Shown here one piece after another: positions 42,105 to 49,794 of a stretch of 64,000 nt of DNA; the first letter of the stretch is position 1; each line of letters opens with the position of its first letter. The translations under genes and the position numbers were made by a program. The notes beneath the pieces were generated by a model. The model had not been told where the DNA came from and searched no databases. It saw nothing but the letters and a program-made list of their open reading frames with translations. The DNA comes from CAZAPG01 sp964486935. GTDB taxonomy: Bacteria; Chloroflexota; Anaerolineae; 4572-78; J111. The DNA is taken from positions 5,199-69,198 of the forward strand of contig CAZAPG010000037.1 of assembly GCA_964486935.1 (NCBI GenBank), read 5' to 3'.

Positions 42105-44156
42105 ATGAAACGCTTAAGCATCATGTTGTTTGTGTTGGTGCTGCTGGCGCTGGTAGCAGCCCAATGCCAACCGGCTGCGCCCCCGGAGGCAGAAGCTCCT
42201 GCCGAGGAGGAAGCTGCCGCCCCCCAGGAAGTTGCTCCGCCGGAATTCAAAGTAGTGGTGGTTGGTAAATCAGTTCACCCCTACTGGAGTAACGTTGAAA
42301 AGGGCGTGCGGGCCGCCGCCAAAGACCTGGGCCTAAAGGATGAGCAGGCCATCTTCTTTGTGCCGCCCACCGAAGACGTGGCCAAGCAAATTGAGACCCT
42401 GGAAACCTACATTGCCCAGAATGTGACCGGCATTGCCGTGGCCCCATCTGACCCCAACGCCCTGGAACCGGTGATGAAGAAAGCCGCAGACGCCGGCATC
42501 TTTGTGACCACCCTCGACACGCCCCCGGTTGAGAATTCCGTTTCGCTGGTTTACATCGGCACCGATAACTTCTCGGCCGGCAAGGTGGCAGGCGAGCAAA
42601 TGGCAACGCTGCTGCCCGAAGGCGGCAAGGTGGGCATTGGCCGTGGTTCCGATACGGCCCTCAACGCCTTGCAGCGCACCGACGGCTTTCTGGAAGCCAT
42701 CCAGGGCGCCAACCTCGAGGTGCTGGAGCCGGTGAATGACAAAGAAGACGCCGCCCGCGCGCTGGAGCTGGCTAACTCTGTCATCTCCGCCAACCCGGAC
42801 CTGGCCGGCGCTTTTGGGGTGTACGCCTACAATGGCCCGGCCTGGGCTACCGCCATCAAAGAGGCCAACCAGGTGGGCAACATCAAGCTGGTTTGCTTTG
42901 ACGCCACCACCGACATCATCAACGGCATCAAAGAGGGCGTTATTAATGCAACCGTGGCCCAACGCGAATTTGATATGGGTTACAAGTCCGTTCAACTCAT
43001 CCACAAACTGGCTACCGAGGGCCAGACAAAAGCCTTTGCCGACATGCAGGTAGTCAATGGCATTATCGACACCGGCGTGGACGTGATTACCGCCGCCAAC
43101 CTGAAGGATTACGAAGCCACCCTTGACGCCAAGGGCATTCCGCATGAGTGGACAACCGAAGGCTGGGAGCCTGTAGCCGCCCCGGTAGCCGAGGCAAAGC
43201 ACCCGGCCCTGGCCGACAACAAAATCACCATCGCCTGGATACCCAAGGCTCTCAACAACCCCGTGTTTGAACTGGGCCGCGACGGCGCGCTGGCCAAAGC
43301 CAAAGAGCTAACCGAGCAAGGCCCCTACGAGGTTGAAGTGCTGTATGTTGGCTCGGTGGCCTCGGATATGGCCGAGCAAGCCCGGGTAATGGAAGATATG
43401 ATTGCCCAAAATGTTGACGCCATCGGCGTTTCCTGCAACGACCCCGACGGCTGCATGGACCCCATCAACAAGGCCGTAGAAGCCGGCATCGAAGTGATGA
43501 CCTGGGATTCCGACTCGCCTGACAGCAACCGCTTCACCTATCTGGGGGTCAGCAACTACGAAGGTGGCCGGGCCGCCGCCGACCTGCTGGTGCGGGCGAT
43601 GGGCGCCGAAGGGAAAGTAGCCCTGCTGACCGGCGTACCCGGCGCGCTCAACCTTGAGGAACGCATCCGCGGCTTTACCGATGAAATCACCGAAAAGTAC
43701 CCCGATATTGAAATTGTTACAACCGTGGCCTGCTACGACGACATCAACCAGGGCGTGCAGGTGGTTGAGGAAACCATGCTGGCCTACCCCGACCTGGATG
43801 GCTGGTTCTTTGTGGGCCTGTGGCCGCTCTTTGCCGAGCGCGGCTCGATGCCGATGTGGGAAGCCGCCGCGCTATCGGGCGATATGCAAACGGTGGCCTT
43901 TGACACCCTGCCCATAGAACTGGAATACATGAAAGACGGTTACTTGCAAGGTCTGGTTGGCCAGAAATACTGGGGCTGGGGCTACGATACCGTGCAAATG
44001 CTCTACGACCGCATGGTAGAAGGCAAAGAGTTTGAAGACTGGACCGACTCCGGTATGGACATTGTGACCACCAACAACGTTGACGCCATGATTAAAGCCT
44101 GGGACACCCACGACTTCACCAAACCGCTGCCGGCGCCATACCCCAGCGGCAGTTGA
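42105..44156 (+). CDS. Sugar-binding lipoprotein with two fused periplasmic-binding domains
   Basis: 683 residues, about twice the usual size. A signal peptide with a cysteine (LLALVAAQC) and an Ala/Pro/Glu linker (residues 22-46) lead into binding domain 1 (about 48-345; KVVVVGKSVHPYWSNVEKGVRAAA, ALQRTDGFLEAI). A second type 1 binding domain follows (about 375-675; KITIAWIPKALNNPVFELGRDGAL, VALLTGVPGALNLEERIRGF). The lipobox has Q before Cys, which is unusual. Both belong to the ribose/galactose-binding superfamily. The tandem may deliver ligands to the two different permeases. AAGGAGG precedes the ATG. Confidence 0.9.
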   Translation: MKRLSIMLFVLVLLALVAAQCQPAAPPEAEAPAEEEAAAPQEVAPPEFKVVVVGKSVHPYWSNVEKGVRAAAKDLGLKDEQAIFFVPPTEDVAKQIETLETYIAQNVTGIAVAPSDPNALEPVMKKAADAGIFVTTLDTPPVENSVSLVYIGTDNFSAGKVAGEQMATLLPEGGKVGIGRGSDTALNALQRTDGFLEAIQGANLEVLEPVNDKEDAARALELANSVISANPDLAGAFGVYAYNGPAWATAIKEANQVGNIKLVCFDATTDIINGIKEGVINATVAQREFDMGYKSVQLIHKLATEGQTKAFADMQVVNGIIDTGVDVITAANLKDYEATLDAKGIPHEWTTEGWEPVAAPVAEAKHPALADNKITIAWIPKALNNPVFELGRDGALAKAKELTEQGPYEVEVLYVGSVASDMAEQARVMEDMIAQNVDAIGVSCNDPDGCMDPINKAVEAGIEVMTWDSDSPDSNRFTYLGVSNYEGGRAAADLLVRAMGAEGKVALLTGVPGALNLEERIRGFTDEITEKYPDIEIVTTVACYDDINQGVQVVEETMLAYPDLDGWFFVGLWPLFAERGSMPMWEAAALSGDMQTVAFDTLPIELEYMKDGYLQGLVGQKYWGWGYDTVQMLYDRMVEGKEFEDWTDSGMDIVTTNNVDAMIKAWDTHDFTKPLPAPYPSGS

Positions 44157-44249
44157 GGCTACCAACCCATCACCAGCTTCTAACCGCACAACCGGAGTGG
44201 GGGCGTGCAACCGCGCGCCCCCACATTGGCCCGCATAAAGGATTAGAGC

Positions 44250-45260
44250 ATGAGCAACCAAACAGTCGAGACAACCGCCGTATTCAAAACAGTTTCGCAG
44301 CGAGACGAATTTACCTGGCGCAGCCTCATCCGGTTTCAAGAAATCGGCATACTGGCCGTTTTTATAGCCTGGTGCGCCTTTCTGAGTCTGGCGACCGACA
44401 CCTTTCTAACCTCCACCAACGTTTTTAACATGCTGCGGGCTTTCTCGTGGATTGCCATTGCCGCCTTTGGCGAGTGTTTGATTGTTTTAACCGCCGGAAT
44501 TGACCTCTCGGTTGGCTCAAATATGGCTCTGGCCGGGCTGGCCTCGGCTTTGCTGCTGACCAGCGGCGTTCCCGTTACGGTGGCGGTATTGGGCGGCTTG
44601 CTGACCGGCGCTCTGATGGGCGCCATTAACGGTTGGCTGGTGACTCGTTTTCGCCTGCCGGCCTTTATTGCCACGCTAGGCACGTTGAGCATTGCCCGAG
44701 GCATTACCTTTGGCGCAACCGGCGGCTGGCCCGTTCGGGAACTTCCCCAGGGCTTTAGAATGATTGGCCAGTATGACCTGCCGGTTGGCGCGTGGGGGGT
44801 GCCGTTGCCGGTCATCATCATGCTCATTCTGGCCGTACTGGTTTCGCTGTTTCTTAGCCAGACGGTTCGCGGGCGGCATATCTACGCCGTTGGCGGCAAC
44901 GAGGAAGCGGCCCGCGTTTCCGGCATCGAACCGAATCGCGTCAAAATGCTGGTCTACACCAGCGGCGGATTGCTGGCCGGCCTGGGCGGAATTTTAATGA
45001 CGGCCCGCCTGGGGGTTGCCGCGCCAACCGCCGCCACCGGCTACGAGCTGGACATCATCGCGGCGGCCGTTATTGGGGGGGTCAGCCTGTTTGGCGGCGA
45101 AGGTACAATTTTGGGCGTGCTCATTGGCGCAGCCCTGATGCAGACCATCCGCACCGGGTTGAATTTGCTGGGTTTTCCCACTTACTGGCAGCCAGCGGCC
45201 ATTGGCGCGGTTATCATTATGGCGATTGTTTTTGACCAGTGGCGCAAACAGGCGCGGTAG
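44250..45260 (+). CDS. Sugar ABC transporter permease 2 (RbsC family)
   Basis: 336 residues with the same architecture as the permease at 39584. FGECLIVLTAGIDLSVGSNMALAGLASALLL and GRHIYAVGGNEEAARVSGIEPNRVKMLVY match closely. GGVSLFGGEGTILGVLIGAAL ends the core. The two permeases are clear paralogues with different N-termini. AAAGGATT precedes the ATG. It is the last transporter gene. Confidence 0.93.
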   Translation: MSNQTVETTAVFKTVSQRDEFTWRSLIRFQEIGILAVFIAWCAFLSLATDTFLTSTNVFNMLRAFSWIAIAAFGECLIVLTAGIDLSVGSNMALAGLASALLLTSGVPVTVAVLGGLLTGALMGAINGWLVTRFRLPAFIATLGTLSIARGITFGATGGWPVRELPQGFRMIGQYDLPVGAWGVPLPVIIMLILAVLVSLFLSQTVRGRHIYAVGGNEEAARVSGIEPNRVKMLVYTSGGLLAGLGGILMTARLGVAAPTAATGYELDIIAAAVIGGVSLFGGEGTILGVLIGAALMQTIRTGLNLLGFPTYWQPAAIGAVIIMAIVFDQWRKQAR

Positions 45261-45280
45261 TTTAGTAAAGAAGGTGTATT

Positions 45281-45650
45281 ATGAACAAAACCAGCGTTTC
45301 CCATGAAACAAAAAAACTTAAACGAGAGCGAGAACAAATCCTTCGCAAGCTGACTCGTTTGCAGGAGTCGCTCCGCACCGAGATAGACCCCGATTTTGAG
45401 GATGCCGTGCTTGAAATAGAGGCGCACGAAAATGCCGCCGCCCTGATTCAAACCTTAAAAAACAGGCTCGCCGCGCTTGACGAGGCTTTGCGACAATCGC
45501 AAAAAGGCCNNNNNNNNNNGTATTTGCGAGCGCTGCGGCCAACCCATCGACCCGGCCCGGCTGGAAATTTTGCCGGAAACCACCTTCTGTACAGAGTGCA
45601 AGCGAATTGTGGAACGGCAGCGGGGAGCCAGGACGCGGGCCGATTGGTAA
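45281..45650 (+). CDS. DksA/TraR-type C4 zinc-finger protein, interrupted by assembly gap
   Basis: The first 76 codons are a coiled-coil-like acidic region (ETKKLKREREQILRKLTRLQESL, IEAHENAAALIQTLKNRLAALDEAL). After the ten N, another frame reads ICERCGQPIDPARLEILPE, TTFCTECKRIVERQ, and stops at 45650, which is the DksA/TraR zinc finger with all four cysteines. The apparent frameshift and the N run are likely artefacts of an unresolved gap, so one intact gene of about 120 residues is expected. It would bind RNA polymerase with ppGpp-like effects. Typical spacing (G-x-YGICERC) suggests only about six bases are missing. Confidence 0.75.
45510..45519. other. Assembly gap of ten N
   Basis: The ten N sit exactly in the linker before the zinc finger of a DksA/TraR gene. 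Ten is an arbitrary scaffolding length, and its remainder mod 3 causes the false frameshift. Confidence 0.98.
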
Positions 45651-45654
45651 CAAG

Positions 45655-46755
45655 TCAGGCGTTGATAAACAGCCTGCGCCGGCGCTCCCCCCACCGGTCG
45701 GGGCTGGCCTCAAAATGGCCGGCCAGGCGCGCGCCGCAGAATTTGCAACAGCCGGTTTCATCAAGGTTCCATTGCCCCAGTTGATAACCAATCCGCTCTA
45801 TCAACAGTTGGCCGCACCGGGCGCAGCAGGTTGACTGGCCGCGTATGTCGGACACGTTGCCCGTGTATACGTGCCGAATACCGGCCGCAAGGGCCTGCTG
45901 CCGGGCGCGAGTTAGCGTAGGGGCCGGTGTGGGCGGCACATGCATCATTCTGAAATCGGGGTGAAAAGCAGTGAAGTGCAGCGGCACATCAGGCCCCAGA
46001 TTTCTGATAAACCAGCGGCATAACTGTTCAATCTCAGCCGTAGAGTCGTTATGGCCGGGGATGAGCAGGGTGGTGACTTCTAACCAGACGTTGGTTTCGT
46101 GCTTAAGCCAGCGCAGCGTATCGAGCACGGGTTGCAGCGCGGCAAAGCAGAACTGGCGGTAGAACTCGTTGGTAAATGCCTTCAAGTCGATATTGGCCGC
46201 GTCGATATGGGCAAAAAATTCCCGCCGCGCCTGGGGAGAGATGTAACCCGCCGAAACCGCCACGGTTTTGACCCCCCGTTTGTGAGCTTCTCTGGCGCAA
46301 TCAATGGCGTACTCGGCAAAAATAACCGGGTCGTTGTAGGTAAAGGCAATGCCCCGGCAGCCGGCCCGAACGGCGGCCTCGGCCACGGCTCCGGGCGAGG
46401 CCCACTCGCCGAGTTGGTCAAATTCTTTTGCTTTGGAGATATTCCAGTTTTGACAAAAACGGCAGCCCAGGTTGCAGCCGGCGGCGCCAAAAGAGAGCAC
46501 GCCTGCGCCGGGATAAAAATGATTGAGCGGCTTTTTTTCAATGGGGTCGATGCAAAAACCGGAGGCGCGGCCATAACTGGTCAGAACAATTTCCCCCTGG
46601 CGGGCCTGGCGAATAAAGCAAAAACCCCGCTGCCCCTCTCGCAATTTGCAAAAGCGCGGGCACAAATCACACTGAATCCGGCCATCTGGCAGATGATGCC
46701 ACCATTGCCCCCGGATTACGCCCGGCTCAAGTTCTATGCGCTCCAAACTTGACAT
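45655..46755 (-). CDS. amrS: AmmeMemoRadiSam-system radical SAM enzyme
   Basis: 366 residues. It starts with a CPRFCKLREGQRGFCFIRQ cysteine motif, then SYGRASGFCIDPIEKKPLNHFYPG, then the radical SAM core GAAGCNLGCRFCQNWNIS (CxxxCxxC is read as CNLGCRFC), and IDLKAFTNEFYR. A C-terminal zinc ribbon (CARCGQLLIE, CCKFCGARL) is present. This pyruvate formate-lyase-activase relative is usually coded with MEMO1 and AMMECR1; those genes are not nearby. The reaction is not established. It converges on the DksA/TraR gene. Confidence 0.88.
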   Translation of the reverse strand: MSSLERIELEPGVIRGQWWHHLPDGRIQCDLCPRFCKLREGQRGFCFIRQARQGEIVLTSYGRASGFCIDPIEKKPLNHFYPGAGVLSFGAAGCNLGCRFCQNWNISKAKEFDQLGEWASPGAVAEAAVRAGCRGIAFTYNDPVIFAEYAIDCAREAHKRGVKTVAVSAGYISPQARREFFAHIDAANIDLKAFTNEFYRQFCFAALQPVLDTLRWLKHETNVWLEVTTLLIPGHNDSTAEIEQLCRWFIRNLGPDVPLHFTAFHPDFRMMHVPPTPAPTLTRARQQALAAGIRHVYTGNVSDIRGQSTCCARCGQLLIERIGYQLGQWNLDETGCCKFCGARLAGHFEASPDRWGERRRRLFINA

Positions 46756-46811
46756 AAATAGATATTATCCTGCCGTAATGGCTCAAAACCTGTGTTCTTT
46801 ATATGCAATGA

Positions 46812-46943
46812 GCAACTTTTTGAATAACACAGAGATTCACAGAGTTTGCGCAGAGACTCACGGAGAAAAATCAAAAATCTCAGTGTAACTCTGTGTTTCC
46901 TCTGCGAAACCCCGTGTAATTGACCTAATTATTGTAAAGTTGC
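46812..46943. repeat. Imperfect long inverted repeat
   Basis: The outer arms GCAACTTT and AAAGTTGC are perfect. Inside, ACACAGAGATTCACAGAG and CTCTGTGTTTCCTCTGCG are imperfectly self-complementary. It fills most of the 198-base gap upstream of amrS and downstream of the small gene at 46954. Such ACAGAG-rich elements look like mobile hairpins (MITE-like), but no transposase is nearby. Confidence 0.55.
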
Positions 46944-46953
46944 GCCTGACGTT

Positions 46954-47196
46954 TTATATAGAGCGGACCCGAATATTATTTTCCGCCAGGAAGGCCAACA
47001 ATTCCGGGGTAGATGGCAGGCTTAACAGGGTAGTTTTTCCCCTTTTGTTTCTCAGCACAAAGTGATAAACTTCGCAGTCGGTGTTGGGGAAATGTTGCCC
47101 CATCCGCCCAAATAAAACCGGTTCGTCAATTGTCCAGCCTTTTTCCAGCGCCTGAAGGAGTTTCACAAGACGGTTGGTTTTCTCTAAAACTTTCAT
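46954..47196 (-). CDS. Small hypothetical protein
   Basis: 80 residues, starting at ATG 47196 with AAAGGAGG ten bases upstream. The basic N-terminus (KVLEKTNRLVKLLQALEKGWTI) looks helical, and the rest (VLFGRMGQHF, YHFVLRNKRGKTTLLSLPSTPELLAFLAEN) is mixed. No membrane segment. It follows the phosphoribosyltransferase gene by 16 bases, so the two are probably co-transcribed. Confidence 0.55.
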   Translation of the reverse strand: MKVLEKTNRLVKLLQALEKGWTIDEPVLFGRMGQHFPNTDCEVYHFVLRNKRGKTTLLSLPSTPELLAFLAENNIRVRSI

Positions 47197-47212
47197 TGTC
47201 TGGATACCTCCT

Positions 47213-47938
47213 TTATTCTTCAATGGGCTTGACTCTCTCTGCACTCAATGTTGCCTGACCGGCAGAAGGGGCGGGCGCAGTTTGCCTCAAATACGCGATT
47301 GCCTCTTCGTCGCTAATCTGGTCAAAGTTCCAGTAAAACTGGCCGACGGCCCAAAATCGTTGTGGCGTGACCAGGCAAACCAGCCTGTCGGTGAGCATTT
47401 GAAATTCTTCAGTGGCGTGGGGCGAACAAACCGGCACCGCTACCAGCACTTTCCGGGGCCGGTGCGGGTCGGCCCTTGAACGCAGCCAGATTACGGCGGC
47501 CTTCATTGTCTCGCCGGTGGCAATGCCATCGTCAACCACAATAACGGTTTTAGATTTCAGGTCGAGTTCCCTGCCCTGACGGAATTTTTGAATGGTGGCC
47601 TCTAATTTAACTTTCACCCGTTCCAGCGCCTGGTCAACGTAACTGTTAAATTGACCCTTTACGTGCGGGTTCAGCACAATGGTTCCATCTTCGGCTATTG
47701 CCCCAATGGCCAACTCCTGATGGCCGGGAAAGCCTATCTTCTTCACCGCGATCACATTGTGAGCGCAGCCCAATATCCCGGCGATGGCCGCACCAATCAC
47801 CACACCCCCGCACGGAATGGATAACACCAGCAACGACTCGGCGGAGGCTTCTTTGATTATTGGCTCCTCGAGCAGTTTGGCCGCCAGTTCTTTACCCGCT
47901 TCGGTTCTGTTTGCAAATAGAAACAAATCATCAAGCAT
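47213..47938 (-). CDS. Phosphoribosyltransferase-domain protein
   Basis: 241 residues from the ATG at 47938, with AAGAGGTG upstream. The PRPP signature TVIVVDDGIATGETMKAAV is complete (about residue 130). The N-terminus ANRTEAGKELAAKL and VLSIPCGGVVIGAAIAGILG match stand-alone proteins of the 'predicted phosphoribosyltransferase' type, which are found with stress and dormancy genes in other phyla. Substrate unknown. Module B points toward this gene, although a terminator lies in between. Confidence 0.8.
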   Translation of the reverse strand: MLDDLFLFANRTEAGKELAAKLLEEPIIKEASAESLLVLSIPCGGVVIGAAIAGILGCAHNVIAVKKIGFPGHQELAIGAIAEDGTIVLNPHVKGQFNSYVDQALERVKVKLEATIQKFRQGRELDLKSKTVIVVDDGIATGETMKAAVIWLRSRADPHRPRKVLVAVPVCSPHATEEFQMLTDRLVCLVTPQRFWAVGQFYWNFDQISDEEAIAYLRQTAPAPSAGQATLSAERVKPIEE

Positions 47939-48044
47939 CGCCCACCTCTTTATCGCTCCCGCCAAACCTGGCACACTTATCCAATTTTGACACCCTGAAC
48001 GACAACTATCAATCTCCCAAGAAACAAGCTGTTTCTGGCAATGA

Positions 48045-48077
48045 AGACCTCAAAGGTTTTTGAAACCTTTGAGGTCT
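48045..48077. repeat. Palindromic repeat copy 2 (AGACCTCAAAGGTTT arms)
   Basis: Same 15-bp arms as at 39499, with a TTG loop, the complement of the CAA loop of copy 1. The following bases GGAGTGGTTACT also match the tail of copy 1. Confidence 0.85.
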
Positions 48078-48106
48078 GGAGTGGTTACTGGTTAAATGCA
48101 GCCCAA

Positions 48107-48252
48107 ACAAAAACTCCCCAGAAAATGCGCTTATCCGGGGAGTTTGAAGGTTGGCAGGTTATCAATTGTTGGTCGAGTCCGGCAGGTCAAAAACCCCCCA
48201 GATATTGCTTATGCCCCACCAGAGATAAATCGCGGTTGGGACTATTTCCTAT
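48107..48252 (-). ncRNA. Candidate small RNA B (about 145 nt) under the FNR-like module
   Basis: Runs from the predicted start of module B (about 48251) to the T run after a stem-loop. CCTGCCG about 40 bases before the terminator stem occurs at a similar place in candidate A. No convincing reading frame: an ATG near the start gives 22 codons unrelated to those in A. It is antisense to nothing in the window. Confidence 0.35.
48111..48145 (-). terminator. Intrinsic terminator of candidate RNA B
   Basis: On the minus strand AAACTCCCC and GGGGAGTTT pair over nine bases around a 17-base loop, followed by TTTTTGTTT. The CTCCCC/GGGGAG core is the same as in candidate A's terminator. Confidence 0.7.
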
Positions 48253-48257
48253 CATCA

Positions 48258-48322
48258 AGTATAGACAAAAACATGCTCCGCTTGTAGTGACAACTGTCAT
48301 TGCTTATGCTGACGATTGTCAT
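48258..48322 (-). promoter_or_regulatory. Promoter module B: two TGAC-N4-GTCA palindromes plus -10, leftward
   Basis: On the minus strand: ATGACAATCGTCAG (48322-48309), 8 bases, ATGACAGTTGTCAC (48300-48287), TA, 20 bases, C, TATACT (48263-48258). Spacings are identical to A1. A T-rich patch in the 20-base segment is shared by all three modules. Confidence 0.6.
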
Positions 48323-48370
48323 TTTGAGTCAGACAGGCCTCCAACCAGGTAGCCCTTTTCCTTATGATAT

Positions 48371-48391
48371 TTCGGGACAAAATGTCCCGAA
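48371..48391. promoter_or_regulatory. Perfect palindrome TTCGGGACA-AAA-TGTCCCGAA
   Basis: Nine-bp arms around AAA, 94 bases before the ATG at 48485. A half-like CGGGACATTCG recurs about 45 bases downstream (near 48418). It may be an operator for the membrane gene or a short dispersed palindrome. Confidence 0.45.
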
Positions 48392-48484
48392 CATTGATGA
48401 CGCCGGCCTCATGACAACGGGACATTCGCACTTTAGAATAAAAGCAAGCTTAATTATCTATTACACAACTTGAGGAGAAAAAGA

Positions 48485-49066
48485 ATGGAAAATAGCAATC
48501 GTGTTCGCGTGGCCGGAAACCTTTACGCAGTTGGCGGCGCTCTATGGCTCTGTTGGATTATTGGTTTCTGGTTACTAAATGGCGAAGTGCCAGGGCCGGA
48601 CGCTGCCCTCTTTTCTCTGACAGAGGTTGGATTCATCATCATCCAGTGCTTGCTGTTTGCCGGTTTTCTGGGTATTTGGTGGAGTCGGGGTGTGGGCGAT
48701 GGCGTCTTTGGCAAAATCGCTTTTGGGTTGGGTTTACTGGGTCATTTTCTGTTTATTTTGGCAGAAATAACTTTACTGGCGATAAGCAGTGAAATTTTTC
48801 TTCCCCCGGCGGCACTTTCCTCGGCTTTCGGTCTACTTTTGACCGGTGTTGCCGTACTTCGGACTAATCGCTGGCAGGGCTGGAGCCGGTATGCGCCGCT
48901 TCTGGCAGGTCTATACCCGTTTGTCGGAATGTTCCCCTTTTTATTTATTACCGGCGGCCCAAATGATATAGCTATCGGATTGTGGGGACTCTTTCGCCTG
49001 CTGTTGGGGCTGGCCATCCGTCAACAGGCAAGCCAGCCTCTCATTCGCGAGTCGCCGGCAATCTAA
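48485..49066 (+). CDS. Hypothetical six-helix membrane protein
   Basis: 193 residues from the ATG at 48485 with GAGGAG upstream. Six hydrophobic segments (YAVGGALWLCWIIGFWLL, FIIIQCLLFAGFLGIWW, GFGLLGHFLFIL, FGLLLTGVAVLRTNRWQGW and others). The fourth to sixth are related to the fragment at 49417-49740 (TGVAVLRTNRWQGWSRYAPLL against AGIAVITTRRWLGWQRYMPLI). The function is unknown. Confidence 0.65.
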   Translation: MENSNRVRVAGNLYAVGGALWLCWIIGFWLLNGEVPGPDAALFSLTEVGFIIIQCLLFAGFLGIWWSRGVGDGVFGKIAFGLGLLGHFLFILAEITLLAISSEIFLPPAALSSAFGLLLTGVAVLRTNRWQGWSRYAPLLAGLYPFVGMFPFLFITGGPNDIAIGLWGLFRLLLGLAIRQQASQPLIRESPAI

Positions 49067-49118
49067 TTGACGCCGGGAAAAAAATTCAACCCAAATATCT
49101 TTATCAAAAGAGAATAAA

Positions 49119-49442
49119 ATGAATGCACAAAGACCTTTACCTGTAACCATTGCTGTTGTACTGCACGCGCTGCTGGGCCTGGCCGCCATTTTTATCATCA
49201 TTCCAGAGATGACCGGCGCTGTTAGCCCGGATGAAGGACCGCCGATGTTTATCACGGTCACAGCTCTAATTATCGGGATATTAAGCCTGGTTTCAGCCTG
49301 GGGCGTGTGGCAGGGCAAAAAATGGGACCAGATTTCAACCATTGCGCTGCGGGCGCTGGATGGGTTGAGCGCCGCGCCGGGCATTGTTTTTGCCCCGAAT
49401 TATTTTAGGAGGCATTATGGCCCTATTCACCGGCAGCGATGA
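49119..49442 (+). CDS. Small membrane protein, C-terminus possibly truncated by deletion
   Basis: 107 residues with helices PVTIAVVLHALLGLAAIFIIIPE and FITVTALIIGILSLVSAWGVWQ. WGVWQGKKWDQISTIALRALDGLSAAPGIVFAP is the middle of a common small membrane family whose members continue with two more helices. Here it breaks off in FRRHYGPIHRQR. The next fragment begins inside this end in another frame, so a deletion or frameshift probably joined two genes. Confidence 0.5.
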   Translation: MNAQRPLPVTIAVVLHALLGLAAIFIIIPEMTGAVSPDEGPPMFITVTALIIGILSLVSAWGVWQGKKWDQISTIALRALDGLSAAPGIVFAPNYFRRHYGPIHRQR

Positions 49443-49740
49443 TAGCCCTGTCTTCATTGTATTCCCTATTGGCGGCTTAATGATGGATGTCGGCGCGTTG
49501 GTCGCCGGCATTGCCGTAATCACAACCCGGCGCTGGTTGGGCTGGCAGCGCTATATGCCCTTAATTTATGCCGTTTATCTATGGCTGGTCATTGAACTCC
49601 CCTTCATTATGGGCATCTATGGTGAGCGCGGCCCAACGGGTATGGTAGAGATTATTCAGGATATTGGACTGTTCTTTGTAGCATTTGCCGTGTATACCAG
49701 CCAATGTCAGGTCAGAAAATTGCAGATATCAACCATCTGA
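49417..49740 (+). pseudogene. Partial paralogue of the membrane protein at 48485
   Basis: 107 codons with AGGAGG before the ATG. PVFIVFPIGGLMMDVGALVAGIAVITTRRWLGWQRYMPLIYAVYLWLVIELPFIMGI aligns to the second half of the 48485 protein, and the first half is missing. It could be translated as it has a good ribosome site, but it looks like the remainder of a duplicated gene fused to the end of the previous one. Confidence 0.45.
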
Positions 49741-49794
49741 TGATATTGGCTTTGGGTGACGAAGTATGGCATAATTTTTAGAAAGGTGCTTATA

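Noticed and set aside
48041..48352. 103-codon plus-strand frame
   Set aside because: It crosses the palindromic repeat, a terminator and module B on the opposite strand, and has no ribosome site.
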